Positions 8,883 through 18,174 of a DNA stretch of 64,000 bases are shown here, one piece after another. The notes under the pieces are model-generated. The model was given only the letters and a program-made list of their open reading frames with translations. It did not search any database and was not told the origin of the DNA. Position 1 is the first letter of the stretch, and every line of letters begins with the position of its first letter. The translations under genes were made by a program, and so were the position numbers. The DNA lies in assembly GCA_049602155.1 (NCBI GenBank), contig JBMYRH010000016.1, positions 62,001 through 126,000 of the forward strand, written 5' to 3'. This DNA comes from JBMYRH01 sp049602155 (lineage in GTDB: Bacteria > Myxococcota_A > UBA9042 > PHBI01 > JBMYRH01).

Positions 8883-9760
8883 CGGCCCTCACCGCTGTGA
8901 TCCGGGGCCTCCCTCGGGATGAACTGGTGCTGCGCATGAGCGCCGTCATGCTCATGATCGACGGTGCTCAGGCTGAGGCCCTTCTCGGGCTCTTAACGGT
9001 CCTCGGAGGCCTCGGCGTGGTGTTCCCGAGGGTGCTCAGGCGGCCAGCGTTCTGGTGGACGGCTGTGGGGCTGACCGTGGTGTTTCACGGTGCAAAGTGG
9101 TTCTGGATCTATAACCACAAGATCCTCTTCACGTATTGGACGATCGCCTGCGCGCTCGCCGTGAGCCGCCCGATGACGATCCACATCCTGGCGAAGAGCG
9201 CGCGCCTCTTGATCGGGCTGACCTTCCTGGCGGCCTTCAGCTGGAAGCTCTTTGGCGGCCATTTTCTGGATGGCAGCTACATGCACTACCTGATGCTCTG
9301 TAATCAGAAGTTTGTCCCCTGGACCCACTGGCTTACGGGCGTATCAATGGAGACATTGGGGGCGTGTGATGCGGCGCTGCGCGCCCTCGATTCGGGCATC
9401 CTGGCTCAGGATGTGACGCCCCTCCCGACCGACGATGCCATCGTCAATGTCTCGCTCTTCGCGTCCTATTACACGCTCGCCGTGGAGGGGGGGATCGCGA
9501 TTGTGTTCTTACTCGGAGAGCGCGTCAGAGCATGGTGGCGCCACGCCTTCTTGTGGCTCTTCATCCTGAGCGTCTACCCCATCGCGACGGTCCCCGCATT
9601 CGCCCTGATCGTGTTGACGATGTCTCTGGCTGACATCGAAGAGGGGCACACGAGGTTACGCATTGGCGCGCTGATTATGATGGCGCTGAGTGTCCTGAGC
9701 TTTGTCCCCAGGAATGTGCCCCGTTATCTCTCGCTGATAGGTGATTTCTTCACCTGGTAG
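8879..9760 (+). CDS. Multi-pass membrane protein (HTTM-like)
   Basis: 293 residues with about six to seven hydrophobic segments. Aromatic-rich parts such as FHGAKWFWIYNHKILFTYW and FSWKLFGGHFLDGSYMHY recall HTTM (horizontally transferred transmembrane) domain proteins related to vitamin K-dependent carboxylases. The similarity is weak and I cannot assign catalysis. The start overlaps the upstream stop by ATGA. This pair of an integral membrane protein and a single-pass partner is probably one unit. It is followed 111 bp later by the giant TPR/membrane gene. Confidence 0.6.
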   Translation: MTALTAVIRGLPRDELVLRMSAVMLMIDGAQAEALLGLLTVLGGLGVVFPRVLRRPAFWWTAVGLTVVFHGAKWFWIYNHKILFTYWTIACALAVSRPMTIHILAKSARLLIGLTFLAAFSWKLFGGHFLDGSYMHYLMLCNQKFVPWTHWLTGVSMETLGACDAALRALDSGILAQDVTPLPTDDAIVNVSLFASYYTLAVEGGIAIVFLLGERVRAWWRHAFLWLFILSVYPIATVPAFALIVLTMSLADIEEGHTRLRIGALIMMALSVLSFVPRNVPRYLSLIGDFFTW

Positions 9761-9871
9761 GGTGAGCGTCCCTCGCCTTCGAGGTGGCCCATGGCCGTCG
9801 AGCCCCTCGGTCATCAGGGGTGTTTTGGGATGCTGACTCCCCACCTGGCGTCGCCCGTGTATGATGCCTCT

Positions 9872-12800
9872 ATGGTCCGGCTCTTCCTCCTCGGCTTACT
9901 CCTCCTGGTCGCGCTCCCGGCGCAGGGCGCCTATATCGTCGAGCCGACGATGGAGCCGGTGATTCGGCCCTTGATGACGGTGCCGAGCGGGGCCCCAAAG
10001 GGGACCAAGTCTGCTGGCGCTCAGCTTGAGCAGCAGCAGATCACCGTGCGGTTCAAGACGGCCTCCGGGGAGCTGGTCACCTATACCCTCGGTCACCCGA
10101 GCCAAGCGGGCCCTGATGATCTCAAAGCTGGGCCCTTCTCGATCCGCGCGAGTCTGCCCGAGAGCCACCCCCTGACCCGCGCATTTCTCGCCGCGTGTCG
10201 CGGGATCGACGACCGCTTTCGCTGGGGCTTTGCCGGAACCGCAGGGGAAGTCTCACCGCTTGAGGTCGCGCGTGCCCGACTGGTGATGGTCGACGTCGAT
10301 GGTGTCCGCAGCGCATTAGAGGCCGCGATCGCCGCTGCGCCGAGGGACGTCGCGGTCTTGCGTCAGAGCGCAGTCCTCCTGCAGGCTGCAGGGCAGACAG
10401 AAGAGGCTAAGGGCCTCCTCGACCGCGCGCGCGCGGAGCTCCCCGCCACCGGGGGGACAGTCTATGAAGAGGCGGAGCGCTTGGCGCTCGCGGCGATCGA
10501 CGGGACGCTCTCTCCCGACGCTGGTCAAGCCTTGGTGGCTCGCGGCCCCAAGGCGGCTTGCGCGGCGATTCGGCTCGCCGATACGCTCGACCTCCTGGGT
10601 CAGCCCAAGGCCGCGAGGCAGCTCTCGGAGGACGCGCTGATCGTCGCGCCTGGTTGCCGCGATGCCCATCGAGTTGTCTGCGAACTCCTTGGGCGCGAGA
10701 AGGATTGGCCTGGGCTGCTTAAGCGCTCTGACGACGGGATCCTGACCTTCCCCAAGCACGGCGACTTCCGTATTCAACGAGCGACCGCCCTCCGGGGGTT
10801 GGGCCGCAACGATGAGGCTCGGGATGTCCTTGAGGCAGAGGTCCGCAAGAACCCCCAAGACACGGGGCCCATGAGCTCTCTGGCGGCGCTCTACACGATG
10901 ACGCGGACGTCTGAGTCGGGATACGCCAAGCTCGATGACGCCTGTCGGCAAGATCCAGACGACATCGTGAGCTGCTTCTTGGCCGGCGTGATCGCTCATT
11001 ATTTGGCCAAGCACGACGCCTGCGTTGCGCACATGAACGCGCTCATTGAGCGGCTCCCCACCCAGCCTCGAGTGCCGATGTATGCGGCGATCTCAAGCTA
11101 TTGGATGGACAAGGTCCCAGACGCCGATCGCCTCATCGCTAAGGCCGCCAGCATCTCTGGTGCGACCGATCCAGACGTCTTTTACTGCCGGGCCCTCATC
11201 CGCATGAAGCGGGACAGAGAGGGGGCGGTCGCGGACCTTGAGCGCTTCCTGACAGTCGCCCATCGCGGCTGGCATTCACAGGGGAAGATCGGGCGGGTGA
11301 ACCACGAACTCGCGATGCTCAAGCGTGGCGAGATCCCCCCACCAGCGGAGGCCCACCATCGCCGTCAATCCGGTGAGGATGCCGCGAGCGATACGCCCCA
11401 ACCAGCGACCTCCTCAGGGGCTTCGGGCACGCTGGGTGCCGACGATCTCTTGAAGGATGGGGCGGGCAAGATAGCCGGCGGCTTGGCGCCCCTCGCCCAC
11501 GTGCGCACCGACTGGAACCCGGATCAGATCACCTTCGGCTTTAAGACGCCGCAAGGCGACGCAGTCACCCTGCGCCTCACCCGCGCCAACCCTGGGGGCG
11601 CTGCCCCTGATGGTGCCCTCTCGCTCGGTCCGTATCTCGGCCAAGTGACGATCACCACCCCCTCGGGGGACGCCTCCAAAGCCCTCACCAGTGCCGTAGA
11701 CGCTTTGGTCGCGCGCGTGAGCGGGCATGCGCCCCGCGGTCCGCGCTTGCGTCGGCTTCAGGCAGACGCAGATCCCGACCGCGCCAGAGGCCCACCTGAT
11801 GGCGCGACCTCTTTGCCCAGCGCCCACAAGCGCCACAGCTCGGGCGAGCAGACGAGCCCGCTAGAGTTCTGGCTCTGCATCGTCTTCTTGCTGCTCAGCC
11901 TCGCGCTCTCGCCACACCTGCTGCGCACGAGCTGGCGGACCTTGGTGGCGGATGCGTCGCCGATCATCGGCCTCCCTGCTTGGGTGGCCTTGCTGGGGCT
12001 CCTCGTCGTCGTCGCGGTCGTGCAGCTTTGGCTCGTGCCACAGCAGCTCGTGACGGTCTTCGCGGGCTATGGCGCGGTCAACGAAGCTTGGGCCCTGCGC
12101 CCTGTCCTGAAGTACGGCGCTGCGACCACGGCGCTCTACGGACCTCTGATGGGCATCTTTGGCCCATCTACGGACGTGATGATCGCCACGAACCTCGCCT
12201 TCGGGCTCGGCACGGTGCTCGTCGCCGGCGCGTTCACTGCGCGCCTCGGCGGTGACCGCGCGAGTGGCCTCTGGGGTGTCCTCCTCGTCGGGCTGCTGCC
12301 TGCGCTCCTCCGTGACCGCGCGTCGGAGAGCATCCTCGTCCCCATGACCTTCTGGGTCTTGGCCTCGATGGTTCATCTTGACGGATGGCGGCGTGCGGGG
12401 GGGTGGCGTCACGCGGTCGGGGCCGTGGTGTGCGCGGCGCTCGCCCTTCACGCGCGACCCGAGGCTTGGGTGGTGCTCCCGATGCTTTGGCTCGCTGTCG
12501 TCACGCTCCACAGTGACGGTCGGGGCTGGGTGCGGCTGGCCCTCGGGGCGTTGGTGCTCGCCTTACCTCGCTTGTGGAGTCTCCTGCACTACGCGACCGC
12601 TGCGAGTCAGAGTGGCGATGTCCCGGGCCTCGCGGACGGTGAACTCGCTGGTTTGATTGAGAGGTTCATCGGCCTCAATGCCCTCTGGTGGCCTGCGCTC
12701 TTCCCTCCTCTCGCCGCCTGGTGCGCGCTCTTCGCGCTCCTCCAGCCTCGTGTCCGCCGCCTGTCCATCGGGTGGTGCCTCGTCGCTATCCTCAGCTGGC

Positions 12801-13459
12801 AGGCGCTCAGCACCTTGGATTTACCCCCCGTGTCGGCGCCTCGGATCCAGGCGCCAGCGATGCTCTGGGCCGCGATGTTGGCGGCGGTCTTCTTGGCTTT
12901 GCTGACGCGGATGCACCGCTGGGGTCGCTTCGTGGCGCCGCTGCTCGCGCTCGTGATGCTCATCCCCTCCAGTGCCACCTTGGAGTTGCTCTGGCATCCG
13001 ACCAATGCGCAGCGCTTTGATCGCTGGTGGGATGGCGCGATCGCTTCGATAGACGCAGACGGGCGAGATCGCTGCGTCGTCGCTTTGGACATGAGCGACC
13101 CCCCACGGGACTCGGTCATCCGACTCTATCCGCTCTACGAGCTCGCCGAGCGCTCGGGTCGCCTCGAGGTCTTCAGCCTGACGACCTTCCTCGATGCCCC
13201 AGAGATGGTGCTCGATGGGCACTGTGAGCCGCTCTATTTAGAGGGACCGCAGTGTCGCGCGCGCTTCTTTGGCTTTGACGCAGCGCCCCCCAAGCAGGCC
13301 GACCCGTTGCCAATCTGTGCGCGGATGGACGCAGAGTTCCGACTCAAGGCCCTCGCGCTCGAGGACGTCGATAACGCTGGCAACGCCGACTTCCCCTTCT
13401 ACGGACGCTCGCCGACGCTCCGTTATGGACTCTACCGCATCGAGGGAGCCGTGAAGTGA
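9872..13459 (+). CDS. TPR-repeat / multi-pass glycosyltransferase-like fusion protein
   Basis: 1195 residues. A signal peptide (MVRLFLLGLLLLVALPAQGA) justifies the start at 9872. An extracytoplasmic region follows with a beta-type segment near 40-110 and TPR-like helical repeats to about 500, including LLDRARAEL, ALRGLGRNDEARDVLEAEV and VADLERFL. A second copy of the N-terminal beta-type segment (QITFGFKTPQGDAVTLRL, compare QITVRFKTASGELVTYTL) occurs near 545. After about 650 come ten or more membrane segments, and ALALHARPEAWVVLPML is typical of PMT/ArnT-like (GT39/GT83 clan) transferases. The first catalytic loop is not clearly the usual DE motif, so the activity is unproven. It converges on the SGNH-SUMF1 gene 7 bp away. 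Confidence 0.72.
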   Translation: MVRLFLLGLLLLVALPAQGAYIVEPTMEPVIRPLMTVPSGAPKGTKSAGAQLEQQQITVRFKTASGELVTYTLGHPSQAGPDDLKAGPFSIRASLPESHPLTRAFLAACRGIDDRFRWGFAGTAGEVSPLEVARARLVMVDVDGVRSALEAAIAAAPRDVAVLRQSAVLLQAAGQTEEAKGLLDRARAELPATGGTVYEEAERLALAAIDGTLSPDAGQALVARGPKAACAAIRLADTLDLLGQPKAARQLSEDALIVAPGCRDAHRVVCELLGREKDWPGLLKRSDDGILTFPKHGDFRIQRATALRGLGRNDEARDVLEAEVRKNPQDTGPMSSLAALYTMTRTSESGYAKLDDACRQDPDDIVSCFLAGVIAHYLAKHDACVAHMNALIERLPTQPRVPMYAAISSYWMDKVPDADRLIAKAASISGATDPDVFYCRALIRMKRDREGAVADLERFLTVAHRGWHSQGKIGRVNHELAMLKRGEIPPPAEAHHRRQSGEDAASDTPQPATSSGASGTLGADDLLKDGAGKIAGGLAPLAHVRTDWNPDQITFGFKTPQGDAVTLRLTRANPGGAAPDGALSLGPYLGQVTITTPSGDASKALTSAVDALVARVSGHAPRGPRLRRLQADADPDRARGPPDGATSLPSAHKRHSSGEQTSPLEFWLCIVFLLLSLALSPHLLRTSWRTLVADASPIIGLPAWVALLGLLVVVAVVQLWLVPQQLVTVFAGYGAVNEAWALRPVLKYGAATTALYGPLMGIFGPSTDVMIATNLAFGLGTVLVAGAFTARLGGDRASGLWGVLLVGLLPALLRDRASESILVPMTFWVLASMVHLDGWRRAGGWRHAVGAVVCAALALHARPEAWVVLPMLWLAVVTLHSDGRGWVRLALGALVLALPRLWSLLHYATAASQSGDVPGLADGELAGLIERFIGLNALWWPALFPPLAAWCALFALLQPRVRRLSIGWCLVAILSWQALSTLDLPPVSAPRIQAPAMLWAAMLAAVFLALLTRMHRWGRFVAPLLALVMLIPSSATLELLWHPTNAQRFDRWWDGAIASIDADGRDRCVVALDMSDPPRDSVIRLYPLYELAERSGRLEVFSLTTFLDAPEMVLDGHCEPLYLEGPQCRARFFGFDAAPPKQADPLPICARMDAEFRLKALALEDVDNAGNADFPFYGRSPTLRYGLYRIEGAVK

Positions 13460-13466
13460 GGGGCGC

Positions 13467-15389
13467 TCAGCCTCCGTCTTGACCCGCGCAGCGGAAGCCT
13501 AAGCTCCATTCAGCCATCGTATCTCCGGACTCGAAGGCCCGCGCTGCGGGGCGCATATACGCGTCATACCCGAACGCCCAGGAGCCGCCTCGCAGGATGC
13601 GAGAGCTGCATCCATCTGACCATGCGCTCTCTGGGGGCTCGGGGTTGGCAGGCAGGGTCATCCACGCGGTGACGCCGTCCATCCAATCGTAGCGATCGGT
13701 GCGACAGTCCCGCACCCACTCCCACACGTTACCGGCCATATCTAAGACCCCATAAGGGCTCTGTCCATCAGGCCTTGAGCCGACCGTGATGGGCCGCTTT
13801 TCGCAAAAGTCCTTGTTGGGGAAGTAGCCCTTGTTGGCCAAGCCGCAGCTGGGTGTGTCGTAGCCCCACGGGTAGCGTTGCCCTGTTGGACCACGAGCGG
13901 CGCGTTCCCACTGAGCGCCAGTAGGCAGATCGAGGCCCATGGCCTGACAGTGTGCGCGGGCTTCGCGCCAGGTCACGCTGGTAACGGGGAGCGCGCCAGC
14001 GTTGCCCGGCAGCGGCTCAGGCCAGCTCGGTGTGCGCCAGGAGCCGCCTTGTCGGGAGTCGAACTCTCCTCTCCCACGGTAGGCCTGCTCATAGCCGCGC
14101 TGCTCTGCGACTGTGGGGGAGCCCGCGCCGCGGCTCCAGGTGTAAGCGGCGCGGGTGACCTCGGTGAGGTCGATCCAGAAGCCATCGAGGTGGACGACCT
14201 GAGGGGGCGTCTCGTTGACGAAGAAGTCTCGGGTCCCTTCATCGCCATAGACGCTCTTGATCGAGGTCGTCGCGGCGACGAGATCGGCCTCCTCTGACCC
14301 CATCACCCCTGGCCCGCTCGGGATGAAGCGCTGCGTGATGGTCATCGGCTCGCCGGCGGCGTTGGTGAGGGTCTTGGTGCGGGTCCATCGACCCTGCTTA
14401 TCTTGTGTGCACTGCCACCCAGAGCAGCGGACTGGCCTTCGGGTGATCTCGAGGTGCCTCCCGAGCTTGGCGCGCAGCAGGCGCGCGACATCGGTGGAGG
14501 CCTCGGCGTTCCAGTGGATCCGATCATCAATGGTGATGCGCTCGCCTTTGGCTCGCACTCGGAGCATGCGGGTGATGTCGAACCAGCGCTCGGCCCCCTC
14601 GGACTCCAGCATCTCGCGAAACCCGTCCCAGAGGGGTGGGGCGTGGAGCACTGGGAGGAGCACGGCACCGCGATCTTTGGTGGCCGCTTCAAAGGCGGTC
14701 AGGGCGGTCTCAAGTCCACCGCCTCCGGGGATCATGGTCCCGCTGTGCAGGCTGCTCTCGAGCATGAAGCGGAGCGTGCGATAGAGCGCACTCTGGGTCC
14801 ACAGTGTCCACGTGATCATCGACGGCGTGTCGACCTCACACTCCGCCTCTTTGTCGGTCGTGCAGAGCGCTGATGGACGCTCATAGACGAGCGACGTTGA
14901 GAGCGTGTCTTCGACGATGTCCATGGGGTTCGCCAGCAAGATCACGATGTCTGGTTCGGGCAGGTGTTGCTCTTCACGCAGCCTTAAGAGTGACTGCGTC
15001 AGTCCATAACCAGGGACCCCCAGGTTGTAGATGGCGCTCGACTCAGGCATCAGCTTGGCGAGCTGCGCCGCGACGGTCTCTTCCCACGGCAGCCCCCATC
15101 CGAAGGTAAAGGAGTCGCCCATCAGCCAGACGACGGTACCTGCGCTTCGCCGAGTTGTGGGGGTGTCCACGTCGGCGATCCGCACGCCGTGGCTGTCCGT
15201 CGAGACGGCCACCCCAGCCATCTCACCGACGTGGTTCGGTGCGAGCCTCCACCCCAGGGTCTCATCTGGCTCGACCAAGCCGACGTCACCGCCGCCTACT
15301 GAGAGGCCGCGCGCGGCCAACTCTAAGACCCCGAAGACGATCACGAGCACGAGGATCACCCAGCGCCAGAAGCGGGTGCGCTTACTCAT
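13467..15389 (-). CDS. SGNH-hydrolase-like / SUMF1-type fusion protein, membrane anchored
   Basis: 640 residues. An N-terminal anchor (about 8-25) is followed by an SGNH/AlgX-like domain with block I MGDSFTFGWG (nucleophile Ser93) and block V-like DDRIHWNAEA. The C-terminal half (about 350-640) is a formylglycine-generating-enzyme (SUMF1) fold: FWIDLTEVTRAAYTW, LPTGAQWERAARG, NVWEWVRDC, ILRGGSWAF, GFRCA. The segment after RGGSW lacks the two active-site cysteines of true FGE, so the domain is probably structural or ligand-binding. The likely role is envelope or polysaccharide modification near the glycosyltransferase-like neighbour (inference). Confidence 0.82.
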   Translation of the reverse strand: MSKRTRFWRWVILVLVIVFGVLELAARGLSVGGGDVGLVEPDETLGWRLAPNHVGEMAGVAVSTDSHGVRIADVDTPTTRRSAGTVVWLMGDSFTFGWGLPWEETVAAQLAKLMPESSAIYNLGVPGYGLTQSLLRLREEQHLPEPDIVILLANPMDIVEDTLSTSLVYERPSALCTTDKEAECEVDTPSMITWTLWTQSALYRTLRFMLESSLHSGTMIPGGGGLETALTAFEAATKDRGAVLLPVLHAPPLWDGFREMLESEGAERWFDITRMLRVRAKGERITIDDRIHWNAEASTDVARLLRAKLGRHLEITRRPVRCSGWQCTQDKQGRWTRTKTLTNAAGEPMTITQRFIPSGPGVMGSEEADLVAATTSIKSVYGDEGTRDFFVNETPPQVVHLDGFWIDLTEVTRAAYTWSRGAGSPTVAEQRGYEQAYRGRGEFDSRQGGSWRTPSWPEPLPGNAGALPVTSVTWREARAHCQAMGLDLPTGAQWERAARGPTGQRYPWGYDTPSCGLANKGYFPNKDFCEKRPITVGSRPDGQSPYGVLDMAGNVWEWVRDCRTDRYDWMDGVTAWMTLPANPEPPESAWSDGCSSRILRGGSWAFGYDAYMRPAARAFESGDTMAEWSLGFRCAGQDGG

Positions 15390-15620
15390 CTCGGTCGACC
15401 GCTCGTTTGTGGCGTCGCGGTATCATGGTGTCGTATCGGGTTCACTGCGCGCTTGGCTCCTTGTATCGCTGTATGACGCTTCTCCGGCGCGAGCCTACAC
15501 CGGCTGAAAGCGCCGGAACAGTGTCCTGATCGAGCCCGACGCAAGTCTTGACCGCAGCTCGACCCCTGTCGCAGGCTGGGCGCACCCGAATCAAGCGCCG
15601 TCACGCGCAGAGGAGCCCAC

Positions 15621-17087
15621 ATGCGTTCCACACTCTTCCTTGGTCTATGGGGGCTCTTAGGCCTGTCTGCTCTCGGGTGTGGTTCGGATGCTGCCCCGCC
15701 CTCGGGGGATGTGCCTACGGTGGCCTCAGACGCGGTCGACTCAGAGGACTCAACCGTGCCTGAGGGGGACGCCGACCTCGGGTCGGATAGCGCGCGCTTC
15801 GTCGAGGTCGAGGAGGCTGACACGTCGTCTGCAGACTTGGTCGGCACCGGTTTGGTCGAGGAGCCGACGTGTACGTCAACCAAGCGACCGGTTGTGGCGG
15901 CTCATGGCTTCATCGCGTCGGGGGACACCTGGGCCCCTCATGCCCGCCGCTTTATGGCCAATGGGTATTGTCGGGACGACGTGCGCGCCTTTGATTGGAA
16001 TTCTGTCTCGGCGTTCACTGGCACCTCCGACGTTCAGGTGACCGAGCTGGCGGAATTCATCGCGCGCGTCCTTGAAGAGACGGGCGCCGAGCAAGTCGAC
16101 TTGATTGGCCACTCTGCGGGCGGTGGGATCGCGTATGAGTACCTGGCAGACGCTGAGCGAGCGGGCAAGGTCGCGAACTATGCCCACGTGGGGTCGTTCC
16201 CTGAGTCTGGACCTGCAGGCCCCGAGGGGGACGTCCCGACGTTGAATGTGTGGTCGGAGGGGGACATGGCCATCGAGGAGAAGGCCGACATCCCGGGCGC
16301 CACGAACCTGCGGCAGGTCGAGGCAGATCACTACGGCGTAGCGACGAACGCCGAGACCTTCGCGGCGATCTTCGCTCACTTCAACGCGGGTGAGGTCCCG
16401 GCGGTGCTGGAGCCCAACCCGGTTGCGCAACCGATGCTTTGGGGGCGAGTGGTCACCTTTGGTGAGAACACCCCCATCGCGGGTGAGCTGACCGTCTATG
16501 GGCTAGACGCCACCACGGGGGACCGCGTGGACGAGCCTGTGATGAGCAGCGCGATCCCTGACGGGGGCTACTTTGGACCCCTGCGTGTCGCCTCGGGGAC
16601 CCCGTATGAGTTCCGCATCCAGGAGCCCGGTAATCGGCCTGTGCACTACTACGCCGAGCCCTACGCGAGCGATAACCCGCTGGTCTACCTGCGTGGCTTC
16701 CCGGGAGAGGACAGCCTCGTGGGGCTCCTGCTCGCCGGCCTACCTTTCGATGACGCTCGAGCCATGCTCGTGGTCTTCTCAAGCAGCCGTGCGCTCACCT
16801 TCGGGAAGGACAGCCTCCAGATCGATGGCGTAGAGGTCTTGAGCGCAGACAACGCGGCCCCCGAAAATTCGTCCATCGCCTTCTTCTTCTACGACGTCGA
16901 TGAGGATGGCGAGAGCAGCTACGCACCGGTGGAGCTCTTCCAGAGCTTCCCCTTCCTCGCCGGTGTCGACATGGCGCTGACTGCCACGCCGGGCAGGAGC
17001 TTCACGATCGATCTCAACGGTCGTGAGGTGGTCGTCCCTGCGTGGCCGTCCGAGACGGAGGGCGCGACGGTCGTCGTGTTCGAGTAA
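15621..17087 (+). CDS. Alpha/beta-hydrolase (lipase-like) lipoprotein with C-terminal beta domain
   Basis: 488 residues. Signal peptide and lipobox SALGC (Cys20), then an acidic Ser/Asp/Glu linker to about 75. The hydrolase domain has an oxyanion AHGF (94-97) and nucleophile elbow GHSAGG with Ser165. An acid residue is likely in WSEGD and the His in ADHYGVAT. The C-terminal 200 residues (about 275-488) are beta-rich (GRVVTFGENTPIAGELTVYG), resembling the lipid-binding C-domain of two-domain lipases such as that of Archaeoglobus. The stop is 4 bp from the convergent epimerase stop. Lipase activity is inferred from the fold. Confidence 0.8.
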   Translation: MRSTLFLGLWGLLGLSALGCGSDAAPPSGDVPTVASDAVDSEDSTVPEGDADLGSDSARFVEVEEADTSSADLVGTGLVEEPTCTSTKRPVVAAHGFIASGDTWAPHARRFMANGYCRDDVRAFDWNSVSAFTGTSDVQVTELAEFIARVLEETGAEQVDLIGHSAGGGIAYEYLADAERAGKVANYAHVGSFPESGPAGPEGDVPTLNVWSEGDMAIEEKADIPGATNLRQVEADHYGVATNAETFAAIFAHFNAGEVPAVLEPNPVAQPMLWGRVVTFGENTPIAGELTVYGLDATTGDRVDEPVMSSAIPDGGYFGPLRVASGTPYEFRIQEPGNRPVHYYAEPYASDNPLVYLRGFPGEDSLVGLLLAGLPFDDARAMLVVFSSSRALTFGKDSLQIDGVEVLSADNAAPENSSIAFFFYDVDEDGESSYAPVELFQSFPFLAGVDMALTATPGRSFTIDLNGREVVVPAWPSETEGATVVVFE

Positions 17088-17091
17088 GCGC

Positions 17092-17991
17092 TCAGCTACA
17101 GATGGCGGACAGCGCGCCGTCGATCTCTGGATATGAGAACTGAAAGCCCTTCGCGAGGAGCGCCTCAGGGACTGCGTTTTGGCTCGCGACCACGACGCTC
17201 GCGGCTTCGCCGTAGATCACCTTGAGGCCCATCGTGGGCACCCACATCACCGCTGGACGCCCGAGTGCCCGACCGAGCGACTTAGAGAAGACCCGGTTTG
17301 TCACTGGGGTGGGTGCGCTGGCGTTAAAGACACCGCGGTACGCCTCATCTTCGATCGCCGTGACGATGATCTGGACCATGTCGTCTAGGTGAATCCAGGG
17401 CATCATCTGTCGCCCTGTGCCGATGGGCCCGCCGAGGCCGGCCTTAAAGGGGAGCAGCATCTTGTCGAGCGCTCCGCCGCCTTTGCCGAGCACGATACCG
17501 GTCCGCAAGATGACCACACGGCATGACTCGGGGGCGCCATCGACGGCGGCCTGCTCCCAATCGACACAAAGCTTCGCCAAAAAGCCCTCAGCAGGCGTGC
17601 TCTGCTCGGTGAGCCGCTCGTCTCCACGGTCTCCGTAAAAGCCCACCGCGCTGCTTGAGATCAACGCGCGGATATTCGAGTGCGCCATCGCATCAGTGAG
17701 GCGCTGGGTGAGGTCGACGCGGCTGGTGGTGAGCGCCTTACGGTAGCTCTCTGTCCACCGAGCGACCACAGGAGCGCCGGCCAAGTTGACCACCGCGTCA
17801 CAGGTCTGCAAGGCCTCCGAGAGCCGGTCGTCATCTTCGCTCGTCTCCACCAGCTCGACGTCGTCACCCAGAAGCGCTCTGGCGCGGCTCTTGTCACGCA
17901 CCCAGGCGACTTGATCGTGGCCATCAGCTCTGAGCCGCTTGACCAAGGCTTGACCGATGAACCCTGTGGCTCCTGTCATGAACACCCGCAT
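17092..17991 (-). CDS. TIGR01777-type SDR epimerase (YfcH-like)
   Basis: 299-residue extended short-chain dehydrogenase. The Rossmann motif GATGFIGQALVKRL begins at residue 7. VVNLAGAPVV, the RVDLTQRLTDAM region, SSSAVGFYGDRGDE and RTGIVLGKGGGALDKMLLPF are all characteristic of the YfcH/SDR39U1 group. The end carries the DUF1731-like C-terminus (VPTMGLKVIYGEAASVVVAS). NAD(P) binding is probable; the family's substrate is not settled. The usual length is about 300. Its start lies near the terminator of the fasciclin gene upstream. Confidence 0.9.
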   Translation of the reverse strand: MRVFMTGATGFIGQALVKRLRADGHDQVAWVRDKSRARALLGDDVELVETSEDDDRLSEALQTCDAVVNLAGAPVVARWTESYRKALTTSRVDLTQRLTDAMAHSNIRALISSSAVGFYGDRGDERLTEQSTPAEGFLAKLCVDWEQAAVDGAPESCRVVILRTGIVLGKGGGALDKMLLPFKAGLGGPIGTGRQMMPWIHLDDMVQIIVTAIEDEAYRGVFNASAPTPVTNRVFSKSLGRALGRPAVMWVPTMGLKVIYGEAASVVVASQNAVPEALLAKGFQFSYPEIDGALSAICS

Positions 17992-18032
17992 CCTGAGCCT
18001 CCAGCGATTCCTGCCTCATGGGCAGACGGTAG

Positions 18033-18078
18033 AAAAAAAAATGCCGAGTGAGGGCGTATCAGACGACCTCGCTCGGCA
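18033..18078 (-). terminator. Rho-independent terminator of the fasciclin gene
   Basis: Read on the minus strand: a 12-bp stem (TGCCGAGCGAGG with CCTCACTCGGCA, one G-U pair) followed directly by nine T residues (A-run at 18033-18041 on the plus strand). It lies about 100 bp beyond the fasciclin gene stop and before the epimerase gene, separating the two same-strand genes. Confidence 0.88.
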
Positions 18079-18128
18079 GTGTTACCGGCGTGAAATACAC
18101 CGATCTCATGGGGATGTCGGGGGCGGTA

Positions 18129-18159
18129 CGTACCGGCTGATTCCCCGTCAGCCGGTACG
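18129..18159. repeat. 12-bp perfect inverted repeat past the fasciclin stop
   Basis: CGTACCGGCTGA and TCAGCCGGTACG flank a 7-base loop. It sits between the fasciclin gene stop and its T-tailed terminator, and may protect the 3' end of the mRNA or act as a first, T-less termination element. Confidence 0.55.
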
Positions 18160-18174
18160 CCCCAAGATCATTGA

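Noticed and set aside
11861..12511. 216-codon minus-strand frame in the TPR/membrane gene
   Set aside because: Antisense to clear transmembrane segments; its His/Arg/Glu-rich translation is the usual shadow of hydrophobic coding sequence.
13467..14450. Functional formylglycine-generating enzyme
   Set aside because: The fold is present but the active-site cysteine pair after RGGSW is absent; and no sulfatase gene is nearby.
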